The notes: generated from the letters alone by a model not told the origin. Positions 24,099-35,440 are shown, counted from the first letter of the stretch. The stretch is DNA of 64,000 nucleotides from Idiomarinaceae bacterium HL-53 (GCA_001458075.1 LN899469.1:2206659-2270658); one strand, 5' to 3'. A program made the numbers and translations.

Positions 24099-25226
24099 TT
24101 ATTTATTGTCCGGCTGCGGATTAGTCTCTGCGGGTGGTTGTACCGATTCTTCATCATTAATTTCAACTGGCACACCGTTTCTCAGCTTTAATAAACCTGA
24201 GGTTGCGAGACGCTCTCCCTCTGAAAGGCCATCGACTACTTCCACCATGTCTCCTAATTCTTGGCCTGTACGAATGAGTCGTTGCTGTGCAACAAGCCCA
24301 TCTCCGTCCTCATTTTCCGAGATAATATAAACTACATTGCCATAAGGATTGAATTGCACTGCTGTTCTTGGAATGGTTAACACGTCGCGTGGTGCGCCCT
24401 GCGTTAAGGTAACGCGCCCAAACAAACCTGAGCGTAATTTATTCTCAGGGTTTTGCACAGTTGCCTGCAATTCGAAGGTCCGAGTTGCACTGTCGACTCG
24501 GGGTTCGATCGCTGTTATCGAACCTTCAAAGGCTTGATCATTGTATGCATCTGCAATAATTTCAACAATATCGCCCTCCGACACGAGTCCGAGGAAACGC
24601 TCAGAGAGCGTAAAATTTAGATAAATGGGATCGAAAGACTCTAAATAAACCAAAGATTGGCCCGGGTTCACAAATTGACCGAGATTTACACGACGAATAC
24701 CAGCGACGCCAGTAAATGGTGCACGAATCGTTTTACGGTTGATTAGAGTTTGTTGTGCTTGCACGGCAGCTTGCGCCTGCTGGAGTTGGCTCTGCGCTCG
24801 CTGTACTTCTTGCTCTGAAACATTCCCTTGGCCTACCAAAGGCTGTAAACGTGTCACATCTCGTTGTGCGATGTCTTCAGCCGCCAACAAACGCGCAAGC
24901 TCTGCGCGGTCAATTTCCGTATCGAGCTGGAACAGAACATCCCCTGCCTCAACTAAGGCGCCACTCTCAAAGCTCACTTGCTCAATAATCCCGGCATACT
25001 GAGATGACAATTCCGTGCCGTTCACAGGCTGAAACGTACCGACTGCAGTAAGCGTTCTACGCCACTGATCAGGTTTCACCTCTGTTGCTGTAACCGTCAC
25101 TGTTGGAACTGGCATATTATCGAAGAAATCGTTCATAAAATAATTGCCAACGGCTTTATAGCCGAAGATCAACCCAAATACGATACCAGTTAAAATAAGC
25201 ATCACGGTCATGCGTTTTGCTAACAT
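24099..25226 (-). CDS. RND efflux periplasmic adaptor subunit
   Basis: This is the membrane fusion protein partner of the RND pump. The 375-residue product has an N-terminal membrane anchor (about 7-25), a lipoyl-like half with SSQYAGIIEQVSFESGALVEAGDVLF, a helical hairpin rich in Gln and Ala (about 120-160, QSQLQQAQAAVQAQQ), and the second lipoyl half IRAPFTGVAGIRRVNLGQFV. The ATG at 25226 has GGAG six bases upstream; a GTG five codons earlier is less likely. No lipobox is present, so it is anchored by its membrane segment. Confidence 0.93.
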   Translation of the reverse strand: MLAKRMTVMLILTGIVFGLIFGYKAVGNYFMNDFFDNMPVPTVTVTATEVKPDQWRRTLTAVGTFQPVNGTELSSQYAGIIEQVSFESGALVEAGDVLFQLDTEIDRAELARLLAAEDIAQRDVTRLQPLVGQGNVSEQEVQRAQSQLQQAQAAVQAQQTLINRKTIRAPFTGVAGIRRVNLGQFVNPGQSLVYLESFDPIYLNFTLSERFLGLVSEGDIVEIIADAYNDQAFEGSITAIEPRVDSATRTFELQATVQNPENKLRSGLFGRVTLTQGAPRDVLTIPRTAVQFNPYGNVVYIISENEDGDGLVAQQRLIRTGQELGDMVEVVDGLSEGERLATSGLLKLRNGVPVEINDEESVQPPAETNPQPDNK

Positions 25227-25311
25227 GAAAAACTCCAACACAGAAATGAAACGGGGGGCGATTTTACCACGTCTTCTATTACGAGACGGCTGCTAAAAAG
25301 TTTAAATTTGT

Positions 25312-25344
25312 AAAAAAAAAGCCCCGTGACAAAAGGCACAGGGC
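25312..25344 (-). terminator. rho-independent terminator after sppA
   Basis: On the minus strand GCCCTGTG pairs with CACGGGGC (one T-G wobble; 25337-25344 with 25321-25328) around an 8-base loop and is followed by nine U (25312-25320). It lies 25 bases after the sppA stop and separates sppA from the efflux operon. Confidence 0.85.
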
Positions 25345-25368
25345 TAAACTCTCATTGGGCTAACTTAC

Positions 25369-27189
25369 TCACTCACATTCTAAACAACGCAAATAAACAC
25401 CGCGTGGATCATTGAACTGCTTGAATAAGAAATAAGCGCCTTTCATTTCACCTACAACTTCGGGCAATTGCACTTGGCTTCCTCCAATTCCTAAGTCTGC
25501 AAACAGACGGTCCCAGAACGAAGGTTCAAAGGTAGGCCATTTCGCCTTTGGACTCTCTAGCTCTGCGAGTTCAGCAGCTTTTGCAACCGCGTCATGCAAA
25601 TCCCCAAGGGTATCTACAAGCCCAAGCTGTAACGCTCGATCGCCCGACCATACCTGTCCTTGAGCCACTTCATGAACTGCTTCGCGAGTCATTCCGCGTG
25701 CTTCTGCAACTAAATCAAGGAAGTCATCATAAATGGCATCAACCCCCGCTTGCACCACACGACCAAGCTCAGGCGTTACATCAGAGGTCATGGTAAACGT
25801 TGGGTAGTCCGTGGTGCTGACACCATCAAAATTAATCCCGACTTCTGCCAAGGTTTCTTCAATCGTTGGAATCAAACCAAATACACCAATTGAACCGGTA
25901 ATGGTGGTAGGTGCCGCCATAATGACATCGGCCCCTGCAGAGATCCAATAGCCACCAGAAGCCGCAACCGAGCTCATGGAAGCAACAACAGGCTTCCCAG
26001 CAGCACGAAGGTTCAAGATTTCCTGACGAATCACCTCAGAGGCGAAAGCACTACCGCCCGGACTATCAACACGCAAAACAACCGCTTTTACTTTCTCGTC
26101 AAACCGCGCGTCACGCAGTTCGCTTGCAAGTCGGTCGCCACCAATTTCAGCAGGCGAACCCATACCATCGACTATTGCACCACGGGCAAAAATAATCGCG
26201 ACCTGCTCGTCACTATTCGTCACGTTGAAGTTAGGATTCTTCACCTCTTCAGATAGAGTTTCCCAATAGGTGGTATGCGCAATTTGGCGGAAAGAATGGT
26301 GATCTTCATCCTGACCCGCAACTTCAATAATTCGTGCGCGCATTTCTTCGCGATGTAACAGTTCATCAACCATGCCGGTTTGCAGTGCAACTTGCGCCAT
26401 ATCCATGTCTGAAGCTTCAAGTACGGTCATATAGTCTTCAAAGCTACCCGACATCATCGAACCATCAATCGTACGAGTTTGCGTCAGCGTCGCAAGATAC
26501 TGCTGCCAGTTTTCGTTTAACCAGCCACTCAAGTTTTCACGTGCTTCATCTGACATTTCACTCAAGAGGTAAGGTTCAACCGCAGATTTATAGTCACCTA
26601 CACGAAACACATTTACTTTAACTTTTAGCTTCTCAAGAAGCTCTGCATAGTAGGGACGCTCAGAGCGAAAGCCTTCAAGCATGGCCATACCCAGTGGGTT
26701 GAGATAAACGTGGTCTGCTTGGGCTGCGAGCAAATATTGAGACTGCGAGTAGGAATTACCCATCGCATAAACAGGCTTTCCACTCTCCTTAAATGCGCTT
26801 ATTGCATTGGCAAGTTCAGTGGTTTTATTTAAACCGGCTCCAGCGAACTGGCTCAGTTCTAAAACTAGGCCAGCAATATTTTCATCGGTTGCTGCATGCT
26901 CGAGCAAAGTAATGAGTTCGTAGAGTGACTCGCTTGGCATGGCGCCATTCCCGAGTGCTTCCTCGACCGCCTTTTCAAAAGGGTCTTCCTTTTGACGATA
27001 CTCAACAAGCGTACCTTTCAGTGCAAGAACAAGCATTGCGCCTTCTGGAACGTCCACTTCTTCAGACGGTGAAAGGATAGCCGATACGATCAATATAATC
27101 ACAATAACAGTGAGTACATGGGCAACGTAACGACGAATATTAGATAAAATAGTACCAATTTTGCCGAAGATAGCAGCTAAGAACTTCAT
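25369..27189 (-). CDS. sppA: signal peptide peptidase SppA (67 kDa type)
   Basis: SppA degrades cleaved signal peptides in the inner membrane, facing the periplasm. The 606-residue protein has one membrane segment (about 22-40) and two tandem S49 domains. The N-terminal domain supplies the Lys (VGDYKSAVEPYL), and the C-terminal domain the Ser (SMSSVAASGGYWIS). SPGGSAFASEVIR is also present. I chose the ATG at 27189, which has GAGGAG six bases upstream, rather than one eight codons earlier. It ends in the unusual sequence RCLECE. Confidence 0.95.
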   Translation of the reverse strand: MKFLAAIFGKIGTILSNIRRYVAHVLTVIVIILIVSAILSPSEEVDVPEGAMLVLALKGTLVEYRQKEDPFEKAVEEALGNGAMPSESLYELITLLEHAATDENIAGLVLELSQFAGAGLNKTTELANAISAFKESGKPVYAMGNSYSQSQYLLAAQADHVYLNPLGMAMLEGFRSERPYYAELLEKLKVKVNVFRVGDYKSAVEPYLLSEMSDEARENLSGWLNENWQQYLATLTQTRTIDGSMMSGSFEDYMTVLEASDMDMAQVALQTGMVDELLHREEMRARIIEVAGQDEDHHSFRQIAHTTYWETLSEEVKNPNFNVTNSDEQVAIIFARGAIVDGMGSPAEIGGDRLASELRDARFDEKVKAVVLRVDSPGGSAFASEVIRQEILNLRAAGKPVVASMSSVAASGGYWISAGADVIMAAPTTITGSIGVFGLIPTIEETLAEVGINFDGVSTTDYPTFTMTSDVTPELGRVVQAGVDAIYDDFLDLVAEARGMTREAVHEVAQGQVWSGDRALQLGLVDTLGDLHDAVAKAAELAELESPKAKWPTFEPSFWDRLFADLGIGGSQVQLPEVVGEMKGAYFLFKQFNDPRGVYLRCLECE

Positions 27190-27281
27190 TTTAGGCTCCT
27201 CATGAGCGTTCACTTATTATTGTTATTGTATCCAATTCTGGAAATATTTGGCCTACAAGAATGTAACAACACGTTTCAATT

Positions 27282-27737
27282 TCAATGGTCGTCGCACTCA
27301 CCAATATCTTCGTTCCAAATATCAGGGCGCCGTTCGATGAAATCGGCCATTAACTCAATACATCGCTCATCATTGAGTTCAATCACCTCAACTCCAGCAT
27401 CGCGCAACCATTCTAGATGCCCGGAAAAGTTTCTCGACTCTCCTACCACCACGGTTCCAATATTAAATTGTCGAATTAAACCCGAGCAATACCAACAAGG
27501 TGCTAATGTGGTGACCAGTACTTTATCTCGATAAGTTTTCTGACGACCCGCTTTACGAAATGCATCTGTTTCACCATGCACCGAGGGATCGTTGTCCTGG
27601 ACACGACGATTTCTCCCCCTGCCCAAGAGCGTTCCAGAACTATCAAACAAAGCAGCTCCAACAGGAACACCCCCCTCCTCGTAACCTTTTCTCGCTTCCT
27701 TGAGCGCTATTTCCAACATATCTTCATGCGTCATCAT
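27282..27737 (-). CDS. cytosine deaminase-like protein (yeast Fcy1 type)
   Basis: This zinc deaminase has HGETD and PCWYC as its metal and catalytic motifs. It is closer to the fungal cytosine deaminase than to the bacterial CodA amidohydrolase. The match covers GYEEGGVPVGAALF, LGRGRNRR (the Asn that contacts substrate), VVGESRNFSGH and the C-terminal WNEDIGE, whose Trp and Asp line the active site in yeast. The likely reaction is cytosine to uracil. The frame is open to a TTG or ATG at 27776 or 27770; I favour the ATG pair at 27734-27737, after GGATACC. It may be co-transcribed with sppA. Confidence 0.85.
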   Translation of the reverse strand: MMTHEDMLEIALKEARKGYEEGGVPVGAALFDSSGTLLGRGRNRRVQDNDPSVHGETDAFRKAGRQKTYRDKVLVTTLAPCWYCSGLIRQFNIGTVVVGESRNFSGHLEWLRDAGVEVIELNDERCIELMADFIERRPDIWNEDIGECDDH

Positions 27738-27814
27738 GGTATCCAAAGTCAACTTAACATTCGCTGACATTGACAATAGCGTTAAGTTAAAACACTGACA
27801 ATAGAACGAATGCT

Positions 27815-27840
27815 AAAAAAAAAAGCTCACCACAGTGAGC
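27815..27840 (-). terminator. rho-independent terminator after the isocitrate dehydrogenase gene
   Basis: On the minus strand a GCTCAC/GTGAGC stem (27825-27830 and 27835-27840) with loop TGTG is followed by ten U (27815-27824). It lies 22 bases after the stop of the isocitrate dehydrogenase gene. Confidence 0.88.
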
Positions 27841-27861
27841 CCTTTTCAAGATTACTGTCTA

Positions 27862-30102
<2,241 letters not shown>

Positions 30103-30149
30103 TCATTTCACCTTCCAAAAAGGTGTAATAGGCCAGAAACGGGTGGCGT

Positions 30150-30178
30150 ATTATCGCACTCACCCCGGGTATTTTCAA
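30150..30178 (-). promoter_or_regulatory. sigma-70-type promoter of the isocitrate dehydrogenase gene
   Basis: On the minus strand TTGAAA (30173-30178) and GATAAT (30150-30155) are separated by 17 bases, close to the sigma-70 consensus. The predicted start site lies about 55 bases before the ATG at 30087. The spacer contains a G-rich run. Confidence 0.7.
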
Positions 30179-30283
30179 TTCAACGGAGAAAACGGAAGTT
30201 AATCGCAATGCGTATAGAAAGGCATGCTAAGTTCACATTAATTTGCTAAAAATAAGCAATTATTCAACATTCAGGAGTACACC

Positions 30284-32347
30284 ATGAAACACAAGTTACG
30301 CGGCGCGACGCTTGCGGTCGTTTCCGCCCTCGTATTACCCGCATTGGCCCTAAGCTCTGCAGTGAGTGCAGATGACCATGGCAAGAAACCGCTATCCGTT
30401 GAAGTTTTATGGGAATTAAAACGTATTGGCAGCCCCGTGATCAGTCCACAAGGGACACACATCGTGGCACCCGTGACCGAGTACAATGTGGAAAACGATG
30501 AAGGTTCAACACAATTATGGCTGTTTTCGCCCAACGGCGATATGCAAAGACCACTGACTGCGGAAGGTTTTCGCGCAAGCGAGCCCGTATTCTCTCCAGA
30601 TGGCAAACACCTTGCCTTTATTAGCCAACGACAGGAGGACGATGCAGGCCAAATTTATGTACTTCCCATGGATGCACCGGGTGAGGCGACACGCATTACC
30701 AACGTTCCAACAGGCGTTAACGGTCTGAAATGGGTAGGTCAGCATCTCTATTTCGTCAGTAATGTTTGGCCTGAGCTCAGCTGGGACGAAATGAAAGAAC
30801 GCATGGACACAGAGAAAAACGATCATATCTCTGCCCATCAATGGAATGCATTGCCCTACTCTTCATTTGATCGGTATTTAGATGAAAACAGAGAGTCTTA
30901 TGTTTTCAGAGTTGCCCCTACCGGTGGAAATGTTGAACCAGTAACACAATCTATGGGCTGGGAACTCTCACGCTCTGGCGCGGGTGCAGGCAGTTACGAT
31001 GTAGACACGGGAGAACGCTACATTGCATTCGTGAGCGATTCCGAACGCGATGGCGTTACACCGAATTACGATATCTTTCTCGCACCATTGCAAGAAGAAG
31101 GCGAAGTTACTAATTTAACCGAGGGTAATTTAGGCTCCGATAGTAACCCAACCTTTAACAGTTCAGGAAACCTGCTTGCCTACACACAGCAGAGTATTCC
31201 TGGCTTTTATGCCGACACCGCGAAACTCAAAGTGTACGACGTAAATCGAGAATCTACCGAAGCATTAGCAGCCGATTGGGATCGTTCAGTCACCAATATT
31301 ACTTGGACACCCGATAGCCGAGGCATTTACTCTGTGGTTGCTGATGAAGCCACCAATCGGGTTTATCACATTGATGTGCGTCGCGATCGCGTACGAGCTA
31401 TCACCGCTGAAACTGACTTTGGTGGTTTAAGTATTGCCAACAACAATGTATTAGTCGGTACTAATCAAAGTTTCTTACACCCAGCACAATTGGTCTCCAT
31501 CAATACCAGAAATGGTAGCACCACGAGACTCGATACCTTCAACGATGACGTACTTGCGAATGTAGACCTTGGAACCTATGAGAGCGTCACTTATGAGGGG
31601 CACAATGGAAAGCCAATTCAAATGTGGGTTCATTATCCACCAGGCTTTGATTCAAGTAAGAAGTATCCGTTATTCCTATTAATTCATGGTGGTCCACACA
31701 ACGCGATTTCAAATGGTTTCCACTACCGTTGGAATGCACAAACCTTTGCGTCTTGGGGCTACGTGACCGCGTGGCATAACTTCCACGGCTCAAGTAGTTT
31801 TGGTCAAGAATTTGCTGATAGCATTAATCCAGATTGGGTAACGGCTCCCTATGAGGACACCATAAAAGCGGCGAAGTGGTTCCAAGAGAAATCGTGGATC
31901 GACAACGACCGCTTATTTGCGGGGGGCGCTAGCTATGGTGGTTACCTGAGCACGATTCTTCTGGGCAAACCACATCCATTCGACGCCTTGCTGATTCATG
32001 CTCCGGTTTACAACATGTATTCGCAAATGTCAGCAGACTTCGCGGTGCACGCAGACCGTTTTGGGCATTATTGGGAACGTCCAGAAATCTATCAATCAAT
32101 ATCCCCCCATTACTTTGCTGAAAATTTCAATACACCCGCTCTTTTGATTCATGGCTTGCGTGACTTGCGCGTACCCGTTGGGCAAAGTTTTGAGCTATTC
32201 AGAACTTTACAAAGCCGAAATGTGGAGTCTCGGATGATCTACTTCCCCGACGAAAATCACTGGATATTAAAACCCAACAATTCAATTTATTGGTACAACG
32301 AAGTGAAGCGTTGGGTGGAGCAACACACGCCTCCAGGGGCACGCTAA
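30284..32347 (+). CDS. exported S9 family serine peptidase (prolyl oligopeptidase/DPP type)
   Basis: This is a secreted or periplasmic peptidase that probably removes amino acids or dipeptides from short peptides. The 687-residue protein has a signal peptide (about 1-29, ending SAVSA), a WD40/beta-propeller gate (about 50-420) and a C-terminal alpha/beta hydrolase domain. The nucleophile is Ser550 in GGASYGGYLS; Asp627 in GLRDLRVPVG and His659 in DENHWI complete the triad. The oxyanion region LLIHGGPHNAIS is present. An AGGAG site precedes the ATG. The gene stands alone, and the iscR promoter begins right after its stop. Confidence 0.93.
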   Translation: MKHKLRGATLAVVSALVLPALALSSAVSADDHGKKPLSVEVLWELKRIGSPVISPQGTHIVAPVTEYNVENDEGSTQLWLFSPNGDMQRPLTAEGFRASEPVFSPDGKHLAFISQRQEDDAGQIYVLPMDAPGEATRITNVPTGVNGLKWVGQHLYFVSNVWPELSWDEMKERMDTEKNDHISAHQWNALPYSSFDRYLDENRESYVFRVAPTGGNVEPVTQSMGWELSRSGAGAGSYDVDTGERYIAFVSDSERDGVTPNYDIFLAPLQEEGEVTNLTEGNLGSDSNPTFNSSGNLLAYTQQSIPGFYADTAKLKVYDVNRESTEALAADWDRSVTNITWTPDSRGIYSVVADEATNRVYHIDVRRDRVRAITAETDFGGLSIANNNVLVGTNQSFLHPAQLVSINTRNGSTTRLDTFNDDVLANVDLGTYESVTYEGHNGKPIQMWVHYPPGFDSSKKYPLFLLIHGGPHNAISNGFHYRWNAQTFASWGYVTAWHNFHGSSSFGQEFADSINPDWVTAPYEDTIKAAKWFQEKSWIDNDRLFAGGASYGGYLSTILLGKPHPFDALLIHAPVYNMYSQMSADFAVHADRFGHYWERPEIYQSISPHYFAENFNTPALLIHGLRDLRVPVGQSFELFRTLQSRNVESRMIYFPDENHWILKPNNSIYWYNEVKRWVEQHTPPGAR

Positions 32348-32348
32348 T

Positions 32349-32373
32349 ATACTTGACTAAAATAGTCGGGTTA
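32349..32373 (+). promoter_or_regulatory. Type-1-like IscR box upstream of iscR
   Basis: The sequence starting ATACTTGACTAAAATAGTCG matches the E. coli Type 1 IscR site (ATASYYGACTRWWWYAGTCRRSTAT, from memory) at 23 of 25 positions. It starts two bases after the peptidase stop and contains a TTGACT -35-like element. The position suggests that holo-IscR represses its own gene, as in E. coli. A clear -10 with 17-base spacing is not visible; TGCTAT at 32379-32384 is the nearest candidate. Confidence 0.8.
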
Positions 32374-32382
32374 TGGGATGCT

Positions 32383-32412
32383 ATCACCCATGTACAAAAA
32401 TACATGGGTGAT
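32383..32412 (+). promoter_or_regulatory. 12-base-pair hairpin over the iscR ribosome binding site
   Basis: ATCACCCATGTA and TACATGGGTGAT are a perfect inverted repeat around the loop CAAAAA. The right arm contains GGGTG, the only Shine-Dalgarno-like sequence before the iscR ATG at 32415, so the hairpin would hide it in mRNA. There is no T run after the stem, so a terminator is unlikely. It could also be a DNA operator. Confidence 0.6.
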
Positions 32413-32414
32413 TT

Positions 32415-32876
32415 ATGAGACTCACATCAAAAGGACGCTATGCCGTCACGGCAATGCTTGATGTTGCGCTGCACAGTAATGATGCGCCCGTTCCTCTGTC
32501 AGATATTGCAGAGCGACAAGGAATTTCACTATCTTATCTTGAGCAATTATTTGCAAAATTACGCCGTGCCGAGCTCGTGGAAAGTATTCGCGGTCCGGGC
32601 GGTGGTTACAAACTGACCCTTCACCCAGATCAAATATCGATTGGCAAAATTATTCATGCAGTCAACGAGTCTGTAGACGCAACGAAATGCCAAGGCCAAA
32701 GTAATTGCCATGCCGGTGAGCGCTGCATTACACATCATCTATGGTCAGATTTAAGTGATCGAATCGCTGAGTTTCTCGACGATATTTCTTTAGGAAGTTT
32801 AACTGTGCCACCTACGGGTGAGCCGCAACAAGCTCACCATAACTTAAGTGCTCGTATTCCTGTTCAGCCGGCATGA
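32415..32876 (+). CDS. iscR: Fe-S cluster-responsive regulator IscR
   Basis: IscR is an Rrf2-family repressor/activator that senses cellular Fe-S status through a [2Fe-2S] cluster. The 153-residue protein has the winged helix with [28 protein letters not shown] (residues 38-65) and the ligand set Cys92, Cys98, Cys104 and His107, at the same spacing and numbering as E. coli IscR. Glu43, which tunes site specificity in E. coli, is conserved. It is not beside an isc operon but convergent with the suf operon; its last 13 bases overlap the end of sufE. Confidence 0.96.
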   Translation: MRLTSKGRYAVTAMLDVALHSNDAPVPLSDIAERQGISLSYLEQLFAKLRRAELVESIRGPGGGYKLTLHPDQISIGKIIHAVNESVDATKCQGQSNCHAGERCITHHLWSDLSDRIAEFLDDISLGSLTVPPTGEPQQAHHNLSARIPVQPA

Positions 32877-33274
32877 GTTGCCAGCGTTCTAATATTGTTC
32901 ACAATGGCGCGCAAGCCGTTACCTCGCGTCGGTGAGATGTGACGTTCAAGATCAAGTGCTGAAAAATAGCCGTCAATATCAAACGCGGTAATTTCCGCAG
33001 GTGTTTTCTTCTCATAAGCGGCCATCACAAGAGCGAGAAGCCCACGCACAATAATGGCGTCGCTATCTACTTCAAACGTAAGCTTTTCGCCTTGCTTGTC
33101 AGCAATAAGCCACACGTCACTTTGACAGCCTTTTACTTTATACTCAGGTAATTTTTTCTCTTCAGATAAGGTCGGCAACTGCTTACCCAAATCGATAATG
33201 TATTGATAGCGCGCTTCCCAATCATCGAGGAACTCGAGATCTTCAACAATTTCTTGTGTGGTTGGTAACTTCAC
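32864..33274 (-). CDS. sufE: cysteine desulfuration protein SufE
   Basis: SufE accepts persulfide sulfur from SufS and passes it to the SufBCD scaffold. The 136-residue protein has the acceptor Cys50 in [12 protein letters not shown] and the C-terminal [14 protein letters not shown] helix. The start is a GTG with AAGGGG upstream, nine bases after sufT. It is the last gene of sufBCDSATE and overlaps the 3-prime end of convergent iscR. Confidence 0.95.
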   Translation of the reverse strand: MKLPTTQEIVEDLEFLDDWEARYQYIIDLGKQLPTLSEEKKLPEYKVKGCQSDVWLIADKQGEKLTFEVDSDAIIVRGLLALVMAAYEKKTPAEITAFDIDGYFSALDLERHISPTRGNGLRAIVNNIRTLATHAG

Positions 33275-33283
33275 TTCTACCCC

Positions 33284-33814
33284 TTAAAAGAACAAACCTG
33301 CCTCGAGCTGTGCTTCTTCACTCATTTTATCCCGCGACCAAGGTGGGTCGAACACTAAGTTCACTTTCACGTCCTTCACATGTGGAACCATGCCCACACG
33401 ATATTCCACGTCGCCCACTAGGACAGGCCCCATACCACAACCAGGCGCCGTCAGTGTCATATCAATATCGACGCGGTTGGCTTCGGCATTCACCGCCACC
33501 TTATAAATGAGCCCAAGAGAGACTAAATTAATTGGAATTTCCGGGTCATATACAGTTTCCAGCGCGTCCCACACCTGCTGCTCATCAATTTCGCCAGAAC
33601 TCGGTTCTGGAAATTCAAGAGTAATCGGTTTACGGCCAATCGCGTCGGCGTCTGTGCCGTCAATTCGCAACATATTCCCACGCCAGGTCACAGTGTAATT
33701 ACCACCGAGATCTTGTGTGATATTCACAAACTCGCCTGCAGGAATCGTTTCTTTTTGCCCTGAAGGAACACGTCGTGCAGGACAATTACGGGTGACACTG
33801 ACAATTTTTTGCAT
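33284..33814 (-). CDS. sufT: SUF system maturation protein SufT (DUF59)
   Basis: SufT is a DUF59/MIP18-like protein that helps mature Fe-S proteins under high demand. From the ATG at 33814 it has 176 residues: the N-terminal MQKIVSVTRNCPARRVPSG and an ITQDLGGNYTVTWRGNMLRI strand region, then the DUF59 domain with VWDALETVYDPEIPINLVSL and the conserved Cys in LTAPGCGMGPVL. The start lies one base after the sufA stop. An upstream in-frame ATG inside sufA is less likely. Confidence 0.92.
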   Translation of the reverse strand: MQKIVSVTRNCPARRVPSGQKETIPAGEFVNITQDLGGNYTVTWRGNMLRIDGTDADAIGRKPITLEFPEPSSGEIDEQQVWDALETVYDPEIPINLVSLGLIYKVAVNAEANRVDIDMTLTAPGCGMGPVLVGDVEYRVGMVPHVKDVKVNLVFDPPWSRDKMSEEAQLEAGLFF

Positions 33815-33815
33815 G

Positions 33816-34175
33816 CTAGGCAACGCTAAAGCTTTCGCCGCATCCGCATGCATCCACTACATTTGGATTGTTAAATTTAAGGAGCCCATTCACCCCTTCA
33901 ATCACATAATCGATTTCTGTGTTTTTGAGCATCTCTACTGCGTTTTCCGCAATAGCGATCGTCACTTTCTCAGACGCTTTTACTATGATATCAGTCGCAG
34001 CCGGGCCATCAGCATAGTCGATCACATAAGCATACCCTGTGCAGCCGCTTGGTTTTGTCGACAATCGAATGACTTTACTTTCGCCCTGCATGGCTAACTT
34101 TGCCTCAAAGTGCTTCACCGCTTTAGGTGTCACCTGCACGACTTCTGTACTTGGAACAAACGTTTCAACTGACAT
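33816..34175 (-). CDS. sufA: A-type Fe-S cluster carrier protein
   Basis: This is an A-type scaffold/carrier (SufA/IscA/ErpA family) that delivers Fe-S clusters to targets. The 119-residue protein holds the three expected cysteines: one in KPSGCTGYAYVIDY and two in the C-terminal CGCGESF. Assignment to SufA is by operon position between sufS and sufT. The ATG is preceded by AGG, 41 bases after the sufS stop. Confidence 0.92.
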   Translation of the reverse strand: MSVETFVPSTEVVQVTPKAVKHFEAKLAMQGESKVIRLSTKPSGCTGYAYVIDYADGPAATDIIVKASEKVTIAIAENAVEMLKNTEIDYVIEGVNGLLKFNNPNVVDACGCGESFSVA

Positions 34176-34216
34176 GATGAACCTAACCTATTCTTCGTAA
34201 TGCAAATACATAGAGA

Positions 34217-35440
34217 TTACATAAGCATTGTTTGTGCTTTTTTCAATGCTTGAAAAAATACATCTACTTCTTGCTTCGTATTATAAATGGTAAACGACGC
34301 GCGCGCAGTACCTGGCACACCTAATCTCGCCATCAATGGCTGAGCACAGTGATCGCCGGTCCGAATCGCAACGCCTTGCCTATCAAGAATGAATCCAATA
34401 TCAGCAGGATGAACTCCGTTAAGAACGAAACTATAAACACCCACTTTACTCGGCGCATTCCCTACTAAACGCAATCCTTGAATCTTCGCTCCCTGTTCAC
34501 ATGCATAAGCCATTAATTCAGCTTCATATGCTTGCACGTCATTCACGTCGAATTGCTGAAACCAACGAATTGCCGCGGCTAAACCAATCGCACCCGCAAT
34601 ATTCGGTGTACCAGCCTCTAAGCGATTCGGTAATGGTCCCCACGTCGCAGACTCATAGCTCACCGTGGCAATCATCTCGCCTCCCGTGAGCCAAACGGGC
34701 CACGTGTCAAGCACGTCATAACGACCCCAGAGCACACCGACACCCGTTGGGCCAAATAGCTTATGACCAGAAAATGCGTAGAAATCACAACCGAGGGCTT
34801 GTACATTCACATTTCCGTGTGCAACACCCTGTGCACCATCGACAAGAATGAGTGCAGCAGGTGCAACTGAACGAATCTGGCGAACCAGTGCAGCTACCGG
34901 ATTCACTGTACCGAGTGCGTTTGATACATGTGGGAAAGCTACGAACTTAGTGCGCTCGGTCAATAATGCCGTGAATGCCTCTTGATTGAGCTCACCGGAA
35001 TCGTGGATTGGCGCCACATGAAGGATTGCTCCACTTTTCAAACAAGCTTGTTGCCAGGTTACCAAATTAGCATGATGCTCTAACTCAGTGACAATCACTT
35101 CATCGCCTGCCTGCAGACGCTCAGCCATCCCTTTGGCAACAATATTAATACTCTCGGTGGTACCACTCGTCCAAATAACTTCTCCGCTTCGCTGCGCGCC
35201 AATAAAATGCTGCACAACACCACGCGCGTTCTCATATAATTTGGTCGCTTCATCCGAGAGGAAGTGAGCGCCCCGATGTACATTACTATTCGTCGTTGAA
35301 TAATATTCTACGAGCGCATCAATCACCGCTTGTGGCTTCTGCGTTGTTGCTGCGTTATCGAGATACACAAGCGGCTTACCATGCACTTCCCGCGTTAAAA
35401 TTGGAAACTGTGCGCGAATCGCGGTTACATCAAGGCTCAT
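34217..35440 (-). CDS. sufS: cysteine desulfurase SufS
   Basis: SufS is a PLP enzyme that removes sulfur from cysteine to an active-site Cys persulfide. The 407-residue protein has the group II desulfurase layout: YLDNAATTQKPQAVI, the PLP-His region ELEHHANLV, the PLP lysine in FSGHKLFGPTGVG and the catalytic Cys in RTGDHCAQPLM. It overlaps sufD by an ATGA junction. The persulfide partner SufE is encoded in the same operon. Confidence 0.97.
   Translation of the reverse strand: MSLDVTAIRAQFPILTREVHGKPLVYLDNAATTQKPQAVIDALVEYYSTTNSNVHRGAHFLSDEATKLYENARGVVQHFIGAQRSGEVIWTSGTTESINIVAKGMAERLQAGDEVIVTELEHHANLVTWQQACLKSGAILHVAPIHDSGELNQEAFTALLTERTKFVAFPHVSNALGTVNPVAALVRQIRSVAPAALILVDGAQGVAHGNVNVQALGCDFYAFSGHKLFGPTGVGVLWGRYDVLDTWPVWLTGGEMIATVSYESATWGPLPNRLEAGTPNIAGAIGLAAAIRWFQQFDVNDVQAYEAELMAYACEQGAKIQGLRLVGNAPSKVGVYSFVLNGVHPADIGFILDRQGVAIRTGDHCAQPLMARLGVPGTARASFTIYNTKQEVDVFFQALKKAQTMLM

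Noticed and set aside
32383-32412. Transcription terminator of the S9 peptidase gene
   Set aside because: The stem is perfect but it is followed by ATTTATG, not by a T run, and it overlaps the leader of iscR after its promoter box.
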